A stretch of DNA of 64,000 nucleotides from Ampullaceana balthica (GCA_944989445.1 CALYLW010000013.1:344566-408565); one strand, 5' to 3'. Positions 42,740-53,290 are shown, numbered from the stretch's first letter. Made by a program: numbers and translations. Notes: generated from the sequence alone by a model not told the origin.

Positions 42740-43140
42740 GTCCCTTTCTTCAGATATAATTACCACATTCTGCATCTTTACATTCAATTACCATAGAGCA
42801 ATTATTTCTTTGTTTTACATCTTATTACCATAGAGCAATCCTGTCTCTGTTTTAATATATAATTAGCACTGGGTCATTCTTTCTGTTGAAAAATGTTCTA
42901 CTTTCATTGGTTCAGTGCCCAGGCCAGGACAATTATAATTATTTGGTTGAGTTGTTGTAGAGTGTCTTTGGTTCACCTCCACCCCAGCCCCCATCCCAAC
43001 CTTTTCACACTTCCCTGACCCACCCGCTGTTCGGTTCTATAACGTAAACACCCGTCCATGATGGATATTATGTGATGGCATAGATCTTCACGTCAACCAT
43101 GCATGTCCATCGTTAAATTATATAAGTGGGAGTAATTTTT
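42740..43140 (+). other. Intergenic, no gene seen
   Basis: Contains a few imperfect repeats of ATTACCATAGAGCAAT-type sequence (42760-42860). Otherwise unremarkable. Confidence 0.5.
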
Positions 43141-43490
43141 AAGTTGAAGTATTATAATTAGTTGGTACTTTAGTGTAACCCTGTGGTACAGGTCTCTCTA
43201 TTCGAGACTATGTAAGTTGAAGTAATTAGTTGGTACTTTAGTATATTACTTTGGTACAGTTGTCTATCGATAATATGTAAGTTAAAGTAATTATTTGGTA
43301 CTTTAGTGTAATACTTGGGCATTTATCTCTCTATACGAGACTATGTAAGTTGAGGTAATTATTTGGTACTTTAGTATATTTTTTTTACTTTGGTACAGGT
43401 GTCTATCGATACTATGTTATTCTAAGTACTTAGTTGGTACTTTAATTAACACTTGCGTATAAGTCTCTGTACGATACTATAAAAGTTGGT
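43140..43490 (+). repeat. Degenerate tandem repeat, about 60-75 bp, five copies
   Basis: Units contain TAAGTTGAAGTAATTA, TTGGTACTTTAGTGTA, CTTTGGTACAGGTGTCT and ATACGAGACTATG. Confidence 0.75.
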
Positions 43491-43624
43491 TTTTTTTCAT
43501 TTTTACGGCGTGTTTTTGTTATGTTTCGTTATGAAGCATACTTTTCACACATCTATGTTTTATGTTTTGATGAAATAATGTCAAGATACTGAGTGTATTA
43601 TGTTGAGCCTTTGATTAAAAATAT

Positions 43625-43910
43625 ACAGGTCTACAGGATTTAATGTCCAGATCAAGAGGACGTAATGTCCAGGTCTAGAAGACATAATGTCCAGGGCTAT
43701 AGGACATAATGACCGTTCTAGAGGACATAATGTCGAAGTCTAGAAGACATAATGTCAAAGTCTAGAGGACATAATGTGATAGGACTGAGTATGTATGTTT
43801 AGCATTGGATTGCATATTATACAGTTCCAGAGGACATACTGTCCAGGTCTACAAGACATAATGTTCAGGAATAGAGGACTTAACTTCCAGGTCTAGGGGA
43901 TATAATGTCC
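43625..43910 (+). repeat. 22-24-bp minisatellite (part 1)
   Basis: Degenerate copies of GGTCTAGAGGACATAATGTC+CA. The array continues after the MULE-like insertion. Confidence 0.85.
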
Positions 43911-44966
43911 GGCATCCGGGCAGAATAGCGACTGTCAAAACAGCGACCGTCATAATAGCGACTTCAAAATAGCGACTGTATCAAAACAGCGACTGTATCA
44001 AAATAGCGACTTTTTTCTTTTGCTTGTGATAATATTTGAAAAACTTACTTTGCCTAGCCTACAATGGAGTTTATAAAATCAAGAAAAGGATGACATGATA
44101 AGCCATTAATGCAAAATTAAATACAATCAACTGGAGGTGTGTATAAATAAATGTTGGTGTTGCAAAGAGTGTAAACACAATTTCGGAACACATTTTAAAA
44201 AAAATTATGTAAAAAAAATATAACGGCTATTACTTCAGTCAAATATATTTTGCAGAAGGCTCGATAGAGATTAGCATTTAAACATAGATGCAGTCGATTA
44301 ATTGAGGGGGATTGCGGTGGTATGGGGCAGAGGTGGCGTGTGGCTGCTTTTTAAGCTAGAGACAGTTCGACTACAGGATTTTGTGATCCCCGGATGTTTC
44401 GACCCTTTTCTCTTTACCTCGTAAAGTTGTTGTTTTTTTTTCTTCTATTTTTTTAAAAAAAATAAATATAATATAGTTTAATAAATTAAAATTAATTACC
44501 ACTAAAAGGTATATAGATTGAAAAACAGTCAACATTAAATGCGAATTCATGATTGTGATAAATGCACCACTCCTCTGAGGTACCAAGTCCTTCCAAACGT
44601 ATCCAACTCCACCCCCACCCCAATCCGATGTAATCGGACAATAAAAAGGCAATGTGGTCAGATAGTCCTGTATAAAGGTAAGTGTGCCAAAAAAGTTTGG
44701 AACCACTGTGTCAGGTGAACGGGGCAATGTGGTCAGATAGTCCTTTATAAAGGTAACTGTGTCAAAAAGTTTGGAACCACTGTGTTAGATAAACGGTTGG
44801 ACAATAATAGATAGGCGGTGAAGTCGCTGTTATGACAGTCGCTCTTTTGATACAGTCGCTATTTTGAAGTCGCTATTATGACGGTCGCTGTTTTGATACA
44901 GTCGCTATTTTGAAGTCGCTATTATGACGGTCGCTGTTTTGACAGTCGCTATTTTGAACCCGTGCC
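43911..44966. mobile_element. MULE-like non-autonomous element with repetitive TIRs
   Basis: Begins GGCATCCGGGCAGAATAGCG and ends with the inverted ...CGCTATTTTGAACCCGTGCC. It is flanked by the perfect 9-bp direct repeat ATAATGTCC (43902-43910 and 44967-44975), typical of Mutator-like elements. The TIRs (left about 100 bp, right about 145 bp) consist of tandem AATAGCGACTGTCAAAACAG-type motifs, identical between the ends over about 70 bp. The interior includes a duplicated segment of about 65 bp (GGTCAGATAGTCCTTTATAA) and no transposase. Since the target is itself a minisatellite containing ATAATGTCC, the duplication could be coincidental. Confidence 0.7.
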
Positions 44967-45426
44967 ATAATGTCCAGATCTTAAGGCCATAATGTCCAGG
45001 TCTAAAGGACATATTATCCAGGTCTAGAGTACATTTTTTCAAGGTATAGAGGACATAATTCCAGGTCTAGTGGACTTAACTTGCAGGACTAGAGTACATC
45101 ATTTCCAGGTGTAGTGGATTTAATTTGCAGGTCTAGAGGATAAAATGTCAGGCTTTGAGACCATAATATCCAGATCTAAAGGACATATCACCGAGCTCTA
45201 GAGGTCATTTTGTCAAGGTGTAGAGAACTTAACTTCCAGGTCTAGAGAATATAATGTCCAGTTCTTGAGACCATGATGTCCAGGTCTAAAGGACATTTTA
45301 TCCAGGCTTAGAAGTCATATTGTCAAGGTCTAGAGGACATATGCCGAGGTCAAGTGGACTAACTTAACTTCCAGGCGTAGAGGACATAATGTCCACGCGT
45401 AGAGGACATATTTTCCAGGTCTAGTG
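44967..45426 (+). repeat. 22-24-bp minisatellite (part 2)
   Basis: Continuation of the GGTCTAGAGGACATAATGTC array, about 20 degenerate copies. Confidence 0.85.
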
Positions 45427-45479
45427 TCAGTATCAAGCAGACGTGACTAACAAAATTTTAAAATAAGAAACAAATTTAC

Positions 45480-45999
45480 TATTGTGTACATTGTGTACAG
45501 GTAGTTACTATTGTGTACTAGTTAGTACTATTGTGTACTAGTTAGTACTATTGTGTACTAGTTAGCACTATTGTGTACTAGTTAGCACTATTGTGTACTA
45601 GTTAGTACTATTGTGTACTAGTTAGTACTATTGTGTACTAGTGTGCACTATTGTGTACTAGTTAGTACTATTGTGTACTAGTTAGTACTATTGTGTACTA
45701 GTTAGTACTATTGTGTACTAGTTAGTACTATTGTGTACTAGTTAGTACTATTGTGTACTAGTTAGTACTATTGTGTACTAGTTAGTACTATTGTGTACTA
45801 GTTAGTACTATTGTGTACTAGTTAGTACTATTGTGTACTAGTTAGTACTATTGTGTACTAGTTAGTACTATTGTGTACTAGTTAGTACTATTGTGTACTA
45901 GTTAGTACTATTGTGTACTAGTTAGTACTATTGTGTACTAGTGTGCACTATTGTGTACTAGTTAGTACTATTGTGTACTAGTTAGTACTATTGTGTACT
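45480..45999 (+). repeat. 20-bp minisatellite, 26 copies, next to channel exon C1
   Basis: Unit TTGTGTACTAGTTAGTACTA, almost invariant; two units read GTGTGCACTA and two have GTTAGCACTA. It contains the palindrome ACTAGT. It ends 22 bp before the first putative coding exon of locus C. Confidence 0.97.
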
Positions 46000-46021
46000 C
46001 TGTCTTATTTTCACTATTCAG

Positions 46022-46155
46022 AACAACAGCTATGGCTCTCTGTCTTATGTTCTCTATTCAGAACCCCATCAGATGGACAGCTTCAAGCCAGGAGTCAGTA
46101 ACCCAGGACTTCATGCAGACGCGATAACAGATAGTAGGGACATAATGATGAAGAG
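46022..46155 (+). CDS. DEG/ENaC channel locus C, N-terminal exon
   Basis: After the acceptor-like TTTTCACTATTCAG the frame is open: NNSYGSLSYVLYSEPHQ then MDSFKPGVSNPGLHADAI and TDSRDIMMK. It ends AG^GTAAGT (phase 2), joining in frame with 48023. The ATG at 46073 is a possible start. Alternatively the exon begins at 46022 or at the second, near-duplicate acceptor TTCTCTATTCAG (46060). This is the variable cytosolic N-terminus of the channel; the assignment rests on splicing into the TM1 exon. Confidence 0.7.
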
Positions 46156-46221
46156 GTAAGTAGCACAGCGTCATCATTAACTGATGTGTTTTACAACAAA
46201 ATCACGGTTCGGTTCACAGGC

Positions 46222-46548
46222 AAAACGGCCCCGACAACTGGGCTCCCACATAACGGCCCCAACAACTGGGCTCCCACATAACGGCCCCGACAACTGGGCT
46301 CCGACATAACGGCCCCGACAACTGGGCTCCGACATAACGGCCCCGAAAACTGGGCTCCGACATAACGGCCCCGACAACTGGGCTCCGACATAACGGCCCC
46401 GATAACTGGGCTCCGACATAACGGCCCCAACAACTGGGCTCCGACATAACGGCCCCGACAACTGGGCTCCGACATAACGGCCCCGACAACTTGGCTCCGA
46501 CATAACGGCCCCGACAACTGGGCTCCGACATAACGACCCCGACAAAAC
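46222..46548 (-). repeat. 28-bp minisatellite in intron 1 of locus C
   Basis: About 12 copies of GGCTCCGACATAACGGCCCC+GACAACTG, starting 66 bp after the exon donor. Its GC content is far higher than the surroundings. It has no stop on the minus strand, hence spurious ORFs. Confidence 0.95.
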
Positions 46549-46854
46549 GGCCCTGGAATAATAGATGGACTAATAGTAAAAAAATACAATCAAATATATT
46601 CGTATTTTACTCACCGATGCAGTGTCAGGTTTAGCTCACAAGAAACAATAATAATGACATCACAAGAAAGAATTTAATAGCCTTTACTGGATATGGTACT
46701 AAGTCACGGTTGTTTGTTGACAAGAAATAATATAATAACATCACAAGAAATAATTTTTCAATTTTACAACTTTTTTAAGAGTAAAAAAGTTGACACAAGG
46801 TTAAAATGCAAACAAATATAAATTTGTTGTTAAAAAATGTAAATAATTAGTCTG

Positions 46855-47145
46855 GGGCCTTTTTGACCAAGCCGTTTTGTCAGGGGCCGTTTTGACGTCA
46901 CGCTCCAGAGGGGGGAGGGGGTGTAAGAAAGTGTGACAGTTTGTGACAGGGGGGAGGGGGGTTACGGCCATGTGTGGCGTCACGCTGTTTTATATTAAAT
47001 TTTGATTATTTTGTTAATAAAAAATAACATTTTTGTTCGAAAGTGTGACGTACTTTAGGGGGGGGGGTCCGAGATGTGTGTGACAGGGGGGAGGGGGGTT
47101 AAAAATGGTCTAAAATAGCGTGACGTACTTTATGGACGGCCCCAT
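46855..47145. repeat. Interspersed repeat with GGGGCCGTCC-type end
   Basis: GGGGCCGTTTTGACGTCACG, several GGGGGGAGGGGGG tracts, and GCGTGACGTACTTTATGGAC+GGCCCC at the right end. A similar GACGTCCATAAATAACGTAACGCG occurs at 51718. Probably a DNA-transposon derivative; the left boundary is unclear. Confidence 0.45.
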
Positions 47146-47149
47146 ACAT

Positions 47150-47365
47150 ACATCTACCTAATATTCAAATTAAGGCCCTTATTTTATACAGTTGAACCAA
47201 ATATTCAAATTAAGGCCCTTATTTTTATAAAGTTCAACAAAATATTCAAATTAAAGCCATTATTTTTATACAGTTCAACCAAATATTCAAATTAGGGTCC
47301 GTTTTTATACAGTTCAATCACATATTATAATTAATGCCGTTATTTTTATACAGTTCACTAAATTT
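47150..47365 (+). repeat. 41-42-bp degenerate tandem repeat, 5 copies
   Basis: Unit AAATATTCAAATTAAGGCCC+TTATTTTTATACAGTTCAAC. Intronic in locus C. 47366-48022 shows no other feature. Confidence 0.85.
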
Positions 47366-48022
47366 CAAAAAGTTATTCCCCACAAAAAGCACATCAAAAA
47401 TCTTTTGTGTAAAAGTTCCGATCTCTGACATTTGAGTCGCATCATCGGATGTTCGTCAATGTAAACTCACGTCTGTCTATAATTTTTTTCCCATTATTTT
47501 CACTGTTTGAGGAATTATTATCGTTGTGTCCGCTACTCGCTCGGTATGGTACTAAAGCTGGGTGTATGCCAATGGTCAGTCTTGCTCAAGGACATCTTGA
47601 ATATTATTACGCAGAGAACAATGGCTTTTATCCAAATTGATTTGGACAGAAACTGCTGATGTGTAGACTAGTTGAATAATGTTTCTCAGAATCCCAAAGT
47701 TTTGTCAATGAAACAACAGAATAGTTGACACAAATCTACTGGCTAACAATAATATTGACTTAGTTATGAGTTTTCTTTTTGAAAAATAGTTTCTTAACGT
47801 TGGGAGCTGACACTCCATAGTATAAATTTTGGCATTCGATGTGGAGGCGTGTATGAGTGCTGGATTAATAACAGAGAAAATGAGTTTAAAAATGGATTTT
47901 AAGACAATTTTAAACAGTTTTGAACTCTTTTTTCAAATTTTCATCTGTTGTTTGCATAATAACAGCCATGTTTCTCGAATTATTTAAATATTTTTTTTTA
48001 AAGTTACTTTTTTATTTTCCAG

Positions 48023-48256
48023 TTTCCACACAAATAAAGTCAACACAAACGTCACGCCTGCTGAACAAGACGTAACAGAAAGTCAAATTAAAACAAGCAA
48101 AAGGCGAGGAGTTTTGAGAGTCTTGTCTAAATATGGCGAGAAGACGTCATTGAATGGGGTTCCGTTTCTTGCAGCTTCAAAAAATCCTTATGTCAAGGCC
48201 GTTTGGTCATTTCTGATAGCTGCTGCCTTTGGTGCAATGACATATCATCTGTACAG
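48023..48256 (+). CDS. DEG/ENaC channel locus C, TM1 exon
   Basis: Acceptor TTTTTTATTTTCCAG, donor AG^GTCAGT (phase 2). It encodes FHTNKVNTNVTPAEQD, a basic stretch KTSKRRGVLRVLSKY, then GEKTSLNGVPFLAASKNPYV and KAVWSFLIAAAFGAMTYHLY. The SLNGVP stretch corresponds to the conserved His-Gly gating region (here Asn-Gly, an atypical residue in place of His). It is followed by TM1, a helix of about 20 hydrophobic residues starting at W. It sits at the cytosol/membrane boundary and precedes the extracellular domain. Confidence 0.93.
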
Positions 48257-48659
48257 GTCAGTAGATGTTTAGTCATAGATCTCTACAGCCACAAATGAGT
48301 TTTTCTCAGTTTATTCACGTAAAGTTTTCACATGTGTGTTACCAACAGTGTCAAGCACCCACCCCCCACCTGGAGGTGTTCAGTGAAGTACTTAGAAAGC
48401 TGTTGAGATGTGATTAAGTTTTTATCAAAATATTAAGGAATGGTAAAACAGAAAATTTTAAAATACGGCCAGAAAGAGCCAATTAGTTTTTACTAATACA
48501 TTTTAGCATTACATGACAAGCCTTAAGTCGTAAGATGATTAAAATATTGTTTACTTTTGTCATTCGAGAGGTTGTATTTTTGTGATTGGTAGAAAGAGGA
48601 TATGAAAACAGCACTTAAAATTATAGATTTTTTGCTTCTAAATGACCAACCAACAAAAT

Positions 48660-48910
48660 TCAATATTAAAATCAAATAGTGTCTTTTAGAACAAAGTTCC
48701 ACTATCAGCCCGAAAGAGTTTCATCAGACAAAATGTCCACTTTCAGACCTAAAGTTCACTATTATACCAAAAGTATGATATCATTACAAAAGTCGACTAC
48801 AGACCACAAGTCCGTTATCAGACCAAAAATCCACTATCAGACTGATACTTCAATCTCTATTAAACCAAAGCTCCTTTGTAAGACTGTCATACAGTCTGCA
48901 AAATGAGTCT
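48660..48910 (+). repeat. Degenerate repeat, about 20-23 bp unit
   Basis: Variants of TCCACTATCAGACCAAAAGT. Intronic in locus C. Confidence 0.7.
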
Positions 48911-49182
48911 CAAACAAGTTTGCGGTGACCCCTTCCATTGTTGGATATAAAAGTCCAGGTAAGGGGGAGTAATCACATCCCAGGTTCTCCACCAATCTCC
49001 AACGAATAGTCCAAGAGAAATTAACTCATTCATTCCAATATGCTGCGGTTAAAAAAGCTTGCTCTCCCTCTTGTAATAAAAAAATACATTTAGTCATTGG
49101 TACGTTTCTACTTACTAGAAATCAATATCAAGTGTATGTGTGCTTGCGAGTGGGGACAGAGACATTAAAATATAAAGATATA

Positions 49183-49597
49183 GAGGGTGTCTCAAAAAAA
49201 GTGGGACCGTCTTGTATAATTTCAAATGATAATTTTCTTTAAAACTGTTTTCTACAAAACATTAAGTAAATTGTTGCCTAATGTTAATTTATATCAAATC
49301 AGAATTCAAATTCAATGTGTCCACCTCTGTTCTCAACAGTTTTTTTCTAAATGTCTTCGCCACTGGTCAATGCTCTTATTTAAAAACCGCTGAGACAAAT
49401 GTTGCCACTCTTCAACAATGGCCAATTTCAGTTGTTCTATTGTTGCAAATTTACGACAAAAGTTAACGAAATAATGACGTCATGCGTTGAGTTAGTAAGT
49501 AAGAATAATTTTACGGTTTGAAATGTGCTCAAAACATAATTTTATATATATTGCACAAGTTTGCTCTAGGCGGTCCCACATTTTGGGGGCCACCCTG
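49183..49597 (-). mobile_element. mariner/Tc1-type element, internally deleted
   Basis: TA target duplications at 49181-49182 and 49598-49599. Inverted ends GAGGGTGTCTCAAAAAAAGT and CAGGGTGGCCCCCAAAATGT (on the minus strand), each followed by GGGACCG. The minus-strand interior (49300-49450) encodes the C-terminus of an IS630/mariner-type transposase: LKLAIVEEWQHLSQRFLNKS, QWRRHLEK, then a frameshift before the ENRGGH-like end. 415 bp, inactive. Confidence 0.75.
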
Positions 49598-49605
49598 TAT
49601 GTATG

Positions 49606-49609
<4 letters not shown>

Positions 49610-49654
<45 letters not shown>
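49610..49654. repeat. (TA)n microsatellite
   Basis: About 45 bp, between the mariner and hAT remnants. Confidence 0.9.
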
Positions 49655-49657
<3 letters not shown>

Positions 49658-50030
49658 GCTGTTATCGATTAATTTAAATTTAATCGTTAACTTTTGAAAA
49701 ATTATAGATTAATTAATCGATAATGTCGATTACAACCAAAAATAGAAATTTATGACGTTATTAAACTGAACATTTCTCACGGACATTGAAAATTAAGAAT
49801 ATTTTGAACTAAATTTCATGACAATGTGTTGACACTTGATTTGTGCTGAAGGTGGTACGTCAGCGATGTATTTGATCCTTTAAAAGAAAATTGTTTATGG
49901 CAGTGGACACAGTAAACGTTTTCACCATCTTCGACTTTGCCATCCGCAGTTAGCTTAAAAACAACATATTTGCTCAACTTTCTAGTTACATATGTTATAT
50001 GTTTAAATTTAACTGCGCTGATGCTGTCAG

Positions 50031-50209
50031 CAGGGCCGTCTTAACGCATAGGCCCGTTGGGCATTTGCCCGGGGGCCCACGAGCATATGGGCCCCATGGG
50101 AATATGTTTATTTATATATATTATGTATATTCATTTTTTATTTCTGCGGGGGAAGGGCCCAACACTATTTCTTTGCCCGGGGGCCCAAAATTGTGTAAAG
50201 ACGGCTCTG
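50031..50209. mobile_element. 179-bp hAT-type MITE
   Basis: Ends CAGGGCCGTCTTAAC and the inverted GTAAAGACGGCTCTG. It is flanked by a perfect 8-bp duplication GCTGTCAG (50023-50030, 50210-50217). It interrupts the first BED-finger segment; the second copy (GATGCTGTCAGCCATTC near 50685) shows the uninterrupted target. The interior is rich in GGGCCC. Confidence 0.85.
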
Positions 50210-50445
50210 GCTGTCAGCCCTTTTATAGTTGACGTCTGCCGGTCGACATAGATAAATAAAATAAATTTTAAAATTACGCGGGAGATGTTTGTACGTAAAA
50301 AATATATATATAAATTATTATTAATTATTAATAATTTATTATTTATTACTAAAATTTTTAAAAAATATTAAAAATATTTTCTTAAATTTTAATCGAATTT
50401 TTATCGATTAAAATAATTTTAATCGATATTTAATCGATACAATTT

Positions 50446-50721
50446 TTAACGATTAATCCAGAAATTAATCGATAATTTCCGCAGCCCTAGTTGATACTTG
50501 ATCGGATGTTTGTGCTGAAGGTGGTACGTAAGCGATGTATTTGATCCTTTAAAAGAGAATTGTTTATGGCAGTGAACACAGTAAACTTTTTCACCATCTT
50601 CGACTTTGCCATCCACAGTTAGCTTAAAAACAAAATTTTTGCTCATCTTTCTAGTTATATGTTTAAATTTAACTGCACTGATGCTGTCAGCCATTCTTAG
50701 TTGACGTCTGCCGGTCCACAT
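50446..50721 (-). pseudogene. BED-type zinc finger N-terminus of a hAT transposase
   Basis: 91 codons. MADSISAVKFKHITRKMSKN, FVFKLTVDGKVEDGEKVYC, then CVHCHKQFSFKGSNTSLTYH and LQHKHP. This is a BED finger (C-x2-C...H-x4-H, with C-V-H-C and H-L-Q-H-K-H) as at the N-terminus of ZBED/hAT proteins. The frame runs into the element's terminal repeat after it, so the catalytic part is missing. It is a deletion derivative, not a host gene. Confidence 0.75.
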
Positions 50722-51012
50722 AAAGTAATAAAATAAATTATAATATTACGCGGGGGAAGTTTGTACGTAAAAAAAATATATAAATTATTATTAATTATTA
50801 ATAATTAATTATTTATTAATAATTTTTTTTTACTAATATCATAAATATTTTCTTTAATTTTAATCGAATTTTTATTGATTAAAATTATTTTAATCGATAA
50901 AAAAATGTTAACGATTAATCGAGAAATTAAGCGTTAATTTCCGCAGCCCTAATCTTAATCGATTAAATTTTATAGCGATTAATCGATTAATTAATCGTTA
51001 ATTTCAGCAGAC

Positions 51013-51021
51013 CTAATATAT

Positions 51022-51093
<72 letters not shown>
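51013..51093. repeat. (TA)n microsatellite
   Basis: About 75 bp of TA after the hAT cluster, then a GA-rich stretch (51095-51165). Confidence 0.95.
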
Positions 51094-51096
<3 letters not shown>

Positions 51097-51616
51097 GATA
51101 GAGAAAAGAGAGAAAGGGTGTGAGGGATGAATAGAGAGATATAGAAAGACAGAGAAAGAGAGAAAATCACATGTTTTGTTTGAGTAAATCCTGGCCTTAT
51201 GAGAAATTAAAAATAGTGCCACAAAAAGTCGATGAACGATATAATGTTTTCAATATCCGTCTTACCGCCCGGTACAAAAATGAAATGATTTTTAATAATC
51301 TGAAGTTCTTTAAGTTATCTTTAAAATATAAAGACAAATGTGCTTTAATAGATAAAAGGCTAAAATAAACCAAGAAGTTCTGATTTTTATAATGCGTTAA
51401 ATACATGTCCGTTCAAGTTACCTGATTAGTATGCATTCAAGTTAAATAGTTTTTTTCTTTTTTTTCCCCTCTGAACTATATCGCTCCTAATACGGCACAA
51501 TATTTAAATACATATAAAACAAAGAAAAGAAAACACATCAAACACGTGTTTTCTCTTTTTAGAGCATTCTGTCCTTTGAAAATCAATCAGTCGTTTATGA
51601 GGTTTAATATATAATA

Positions 51617-51730
51617 CAGCGGTACCTCGGTATTCGTCTATTTGGTATAAGTCCAACCTGGTATACGTCCTGTTTGGACGCGAAACTTTTTGCTTGGTAT
51701 TCGACCTATTTTTATGGGGACGTCCATAAA
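51617..51730 (+). mobile_element. One end of a pogo/Tigger-like MITE
   Basis: ACAGCGGTACCTCGGTATTC followed by GTATAAGTCCAACCTGGTAT. The CAG(C/T)GGTACCTCGGTA terminus is common in Tc1/mariner-superfamily (pogo) MITEs. The other end is not found. 51166-51616 and 51731-52207 show no gene. Confidence 0.45.
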
Positions 51731-52207
51731 TAACGTAACGCGATTTTGATATTTTTATCATGTCAGTCTGTCACGCCTCTCTGCCCTATACTGTGTTTAC
51801 CCAGCGGCCTGGTGGTCTACATTGGGACAACTATGACCACGACTGTTTCTGTTGGCTCAACATATGGGACCCATCGAATCTAAACAACTGCGTTAAAGTT
51901 TTAAAATAAATACAAGAAACTCGAACTAAGTGTGTGATCAAATCAATAAATCAAAGCTTTATCAATAGACGATTGCACAAGTAAACGTTTTGGCTAATTC
52001 CTTCATCAGTATTAAATATTATATTAATTTTGCATTTTATACTACATACTATATCATGGAAAATAATAATTAAAGAAATATAAAAAAACAGAAACGAAAA
52101 GAAGAAAGATTGGCTAAATTAATTTACACAACACAGGATATAAGAAGAGGAAGGAAGTATTCAAAAGTTATAGTTAAAACCACAATTTGAAGAAAAAAAT
52201 ATATTCA

Positions 52208-53160
52208 TCAGTTACGTAAAATTGTAAATTTAGTGCCATCCATAATATGGATCCAACGTACAACATCGTTTTGTAAATCTATTTTCCATGCAGATCCTAT
52301 CATGAGCATTGGTCGCATATAGAAATATAGAATGGCAGTAACTGCAATATCTGAAAACCCACTATGATTAGCACTGTTGAAGTGTTTAGAGACAGGACGT
52401 AGAGCCTTTTTATTTATATTATAAAGTTGGTCTCTAAACCGATCTTCCAGGCGACGACCTGTCTCACCCACGTAGATTTCATTACACCTCTAACAAAGAA
52501 TTGCATAAATCACTTTGTGATTTGTTCAAGTGAAACCACATTTTAAAAAAAAATCAAATGCTGACTATTTCGATTATATATTTACAAGTACTGCAACGTT
52601 GCTGTTTCAGCCTTTTGTTCCAATGAGTGCTTTCATAGTAAGAAGGTGAATTTTTACAAGAATATCTACCCCCCTGGAATGTAAAAGGGGATTTTTTTTT
52701 GAAGACCAAATGGGTTGAGAGTCATCCTTGAATACTGGTCGTTTTTTTTAGAATCACCTGGTTGGTCATTAGGCTATGGGGATAGAGGGTTAAAATAAAT
52801 TCTGATCGATCACAATAACCAGAAAAAATTGACATAATAGAGTCCTGTCTTGTCATACATTTAATTCGATTGACAGCGGATGTTAAAATTTGCTCTGGAT
52901 ATGACCTTCTACGAAAAAAATTCAAACTTTAAATTGTCTTTTTGCCCCAAAACAATCTGTCTCTTCACTACATAGTCTTTAAGTCTCAGTTGTGAAAACG
53001 GGATATAGTTTTTGATAGACTGAGGATGAGACGAAAAATACATTAGGAAACTGTGACTATGTAGATTTAATGTATACATTTCTATAGTTATGTTACCTAT
53101 TTCTAATCTTTGGCATTTTATCCTGGGTAAGAAAGTCATCAAGAAATCTTTCAAGTATTA
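52208..53160 (-). pseudogene. Penelope-like element, RT C-terminus plus GIY-YIG endonuclease
   Basis: On the minus strand the upstream part (53154-52909) reads HSFLMYFSSHPQSIKNYIPF, SQLRLKDYVV. The next frame gives FRRRSYPEQILTSAVNRI. After a Cys-containing stretch (about 52700-52560) comes NEIYVGETGRRLEDRFRDQL with KPVSKHF-like RPVSKHFNSANHSG (52490-52330). The S-H-P...IPxSQ...RRxYP series and a C-terminal GIY-YIG-like domain (here Y-V-G-E-T) are the hallmark of Penelope-like retroelements. A stop near 52492 and frame changes make it inactive. The RT catalytic core is missing. Confidence 0.75.
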
Positions 53161-53164
53161 GGGA

Positions 53165-53290
53165 CTGTTAATTGGTTAGATCTTTGAGTAATCTAGCTGA
53201 TAATTCGTCTGGACCAGAAGCTTTGTTTGTTTTTACGTTTTTCAGCAGTTTGTTAATGCCGTTGTCTTCTACAGTTACGTTACCCTTTTC
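53165..53290 (-). pseudogene. LINE (CR1-like) RT N-terminal scrap
   Basis: The minus strand reads VTVEDNGINKLLKNVKTNK, then ASGPDELSARLLKDLTN. KASGPD...LLK is the conserved start of many CR1/Jockey-type RT domains. Only about 40 codons remain, abutting the Penelope fragment. 53300-54050 has no other supported feature. Confidence 0.55.

Larger units (their letters stand above)
49655..51016 (-). mobile_element. Nested cluster of BED-finger hAT elements
   Basis: Outer ends TTAGGCTGTTATCGATTAAT and the inverted ...TTAATTTCAGCAGACCTAA, both rich in TTAATCGATTAA. Inner CGCAGCCCTA ends occur at 50475-50490 and 50940-50952. The same BED-finger segment appears twice (about 49838-50235 and 50490-50720), so the cluster is a tandem or nested pair. 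The terminal sequence TAGGGCTGCGGAAATTAACG also occurs at 11542. Confidence 0.6.

Noticed and set aside
46177..46589. Minus-strand ORFs of 105-132 codons
   Set aside because: 28-bp intronic minisatellite of locus C, open in three frames.
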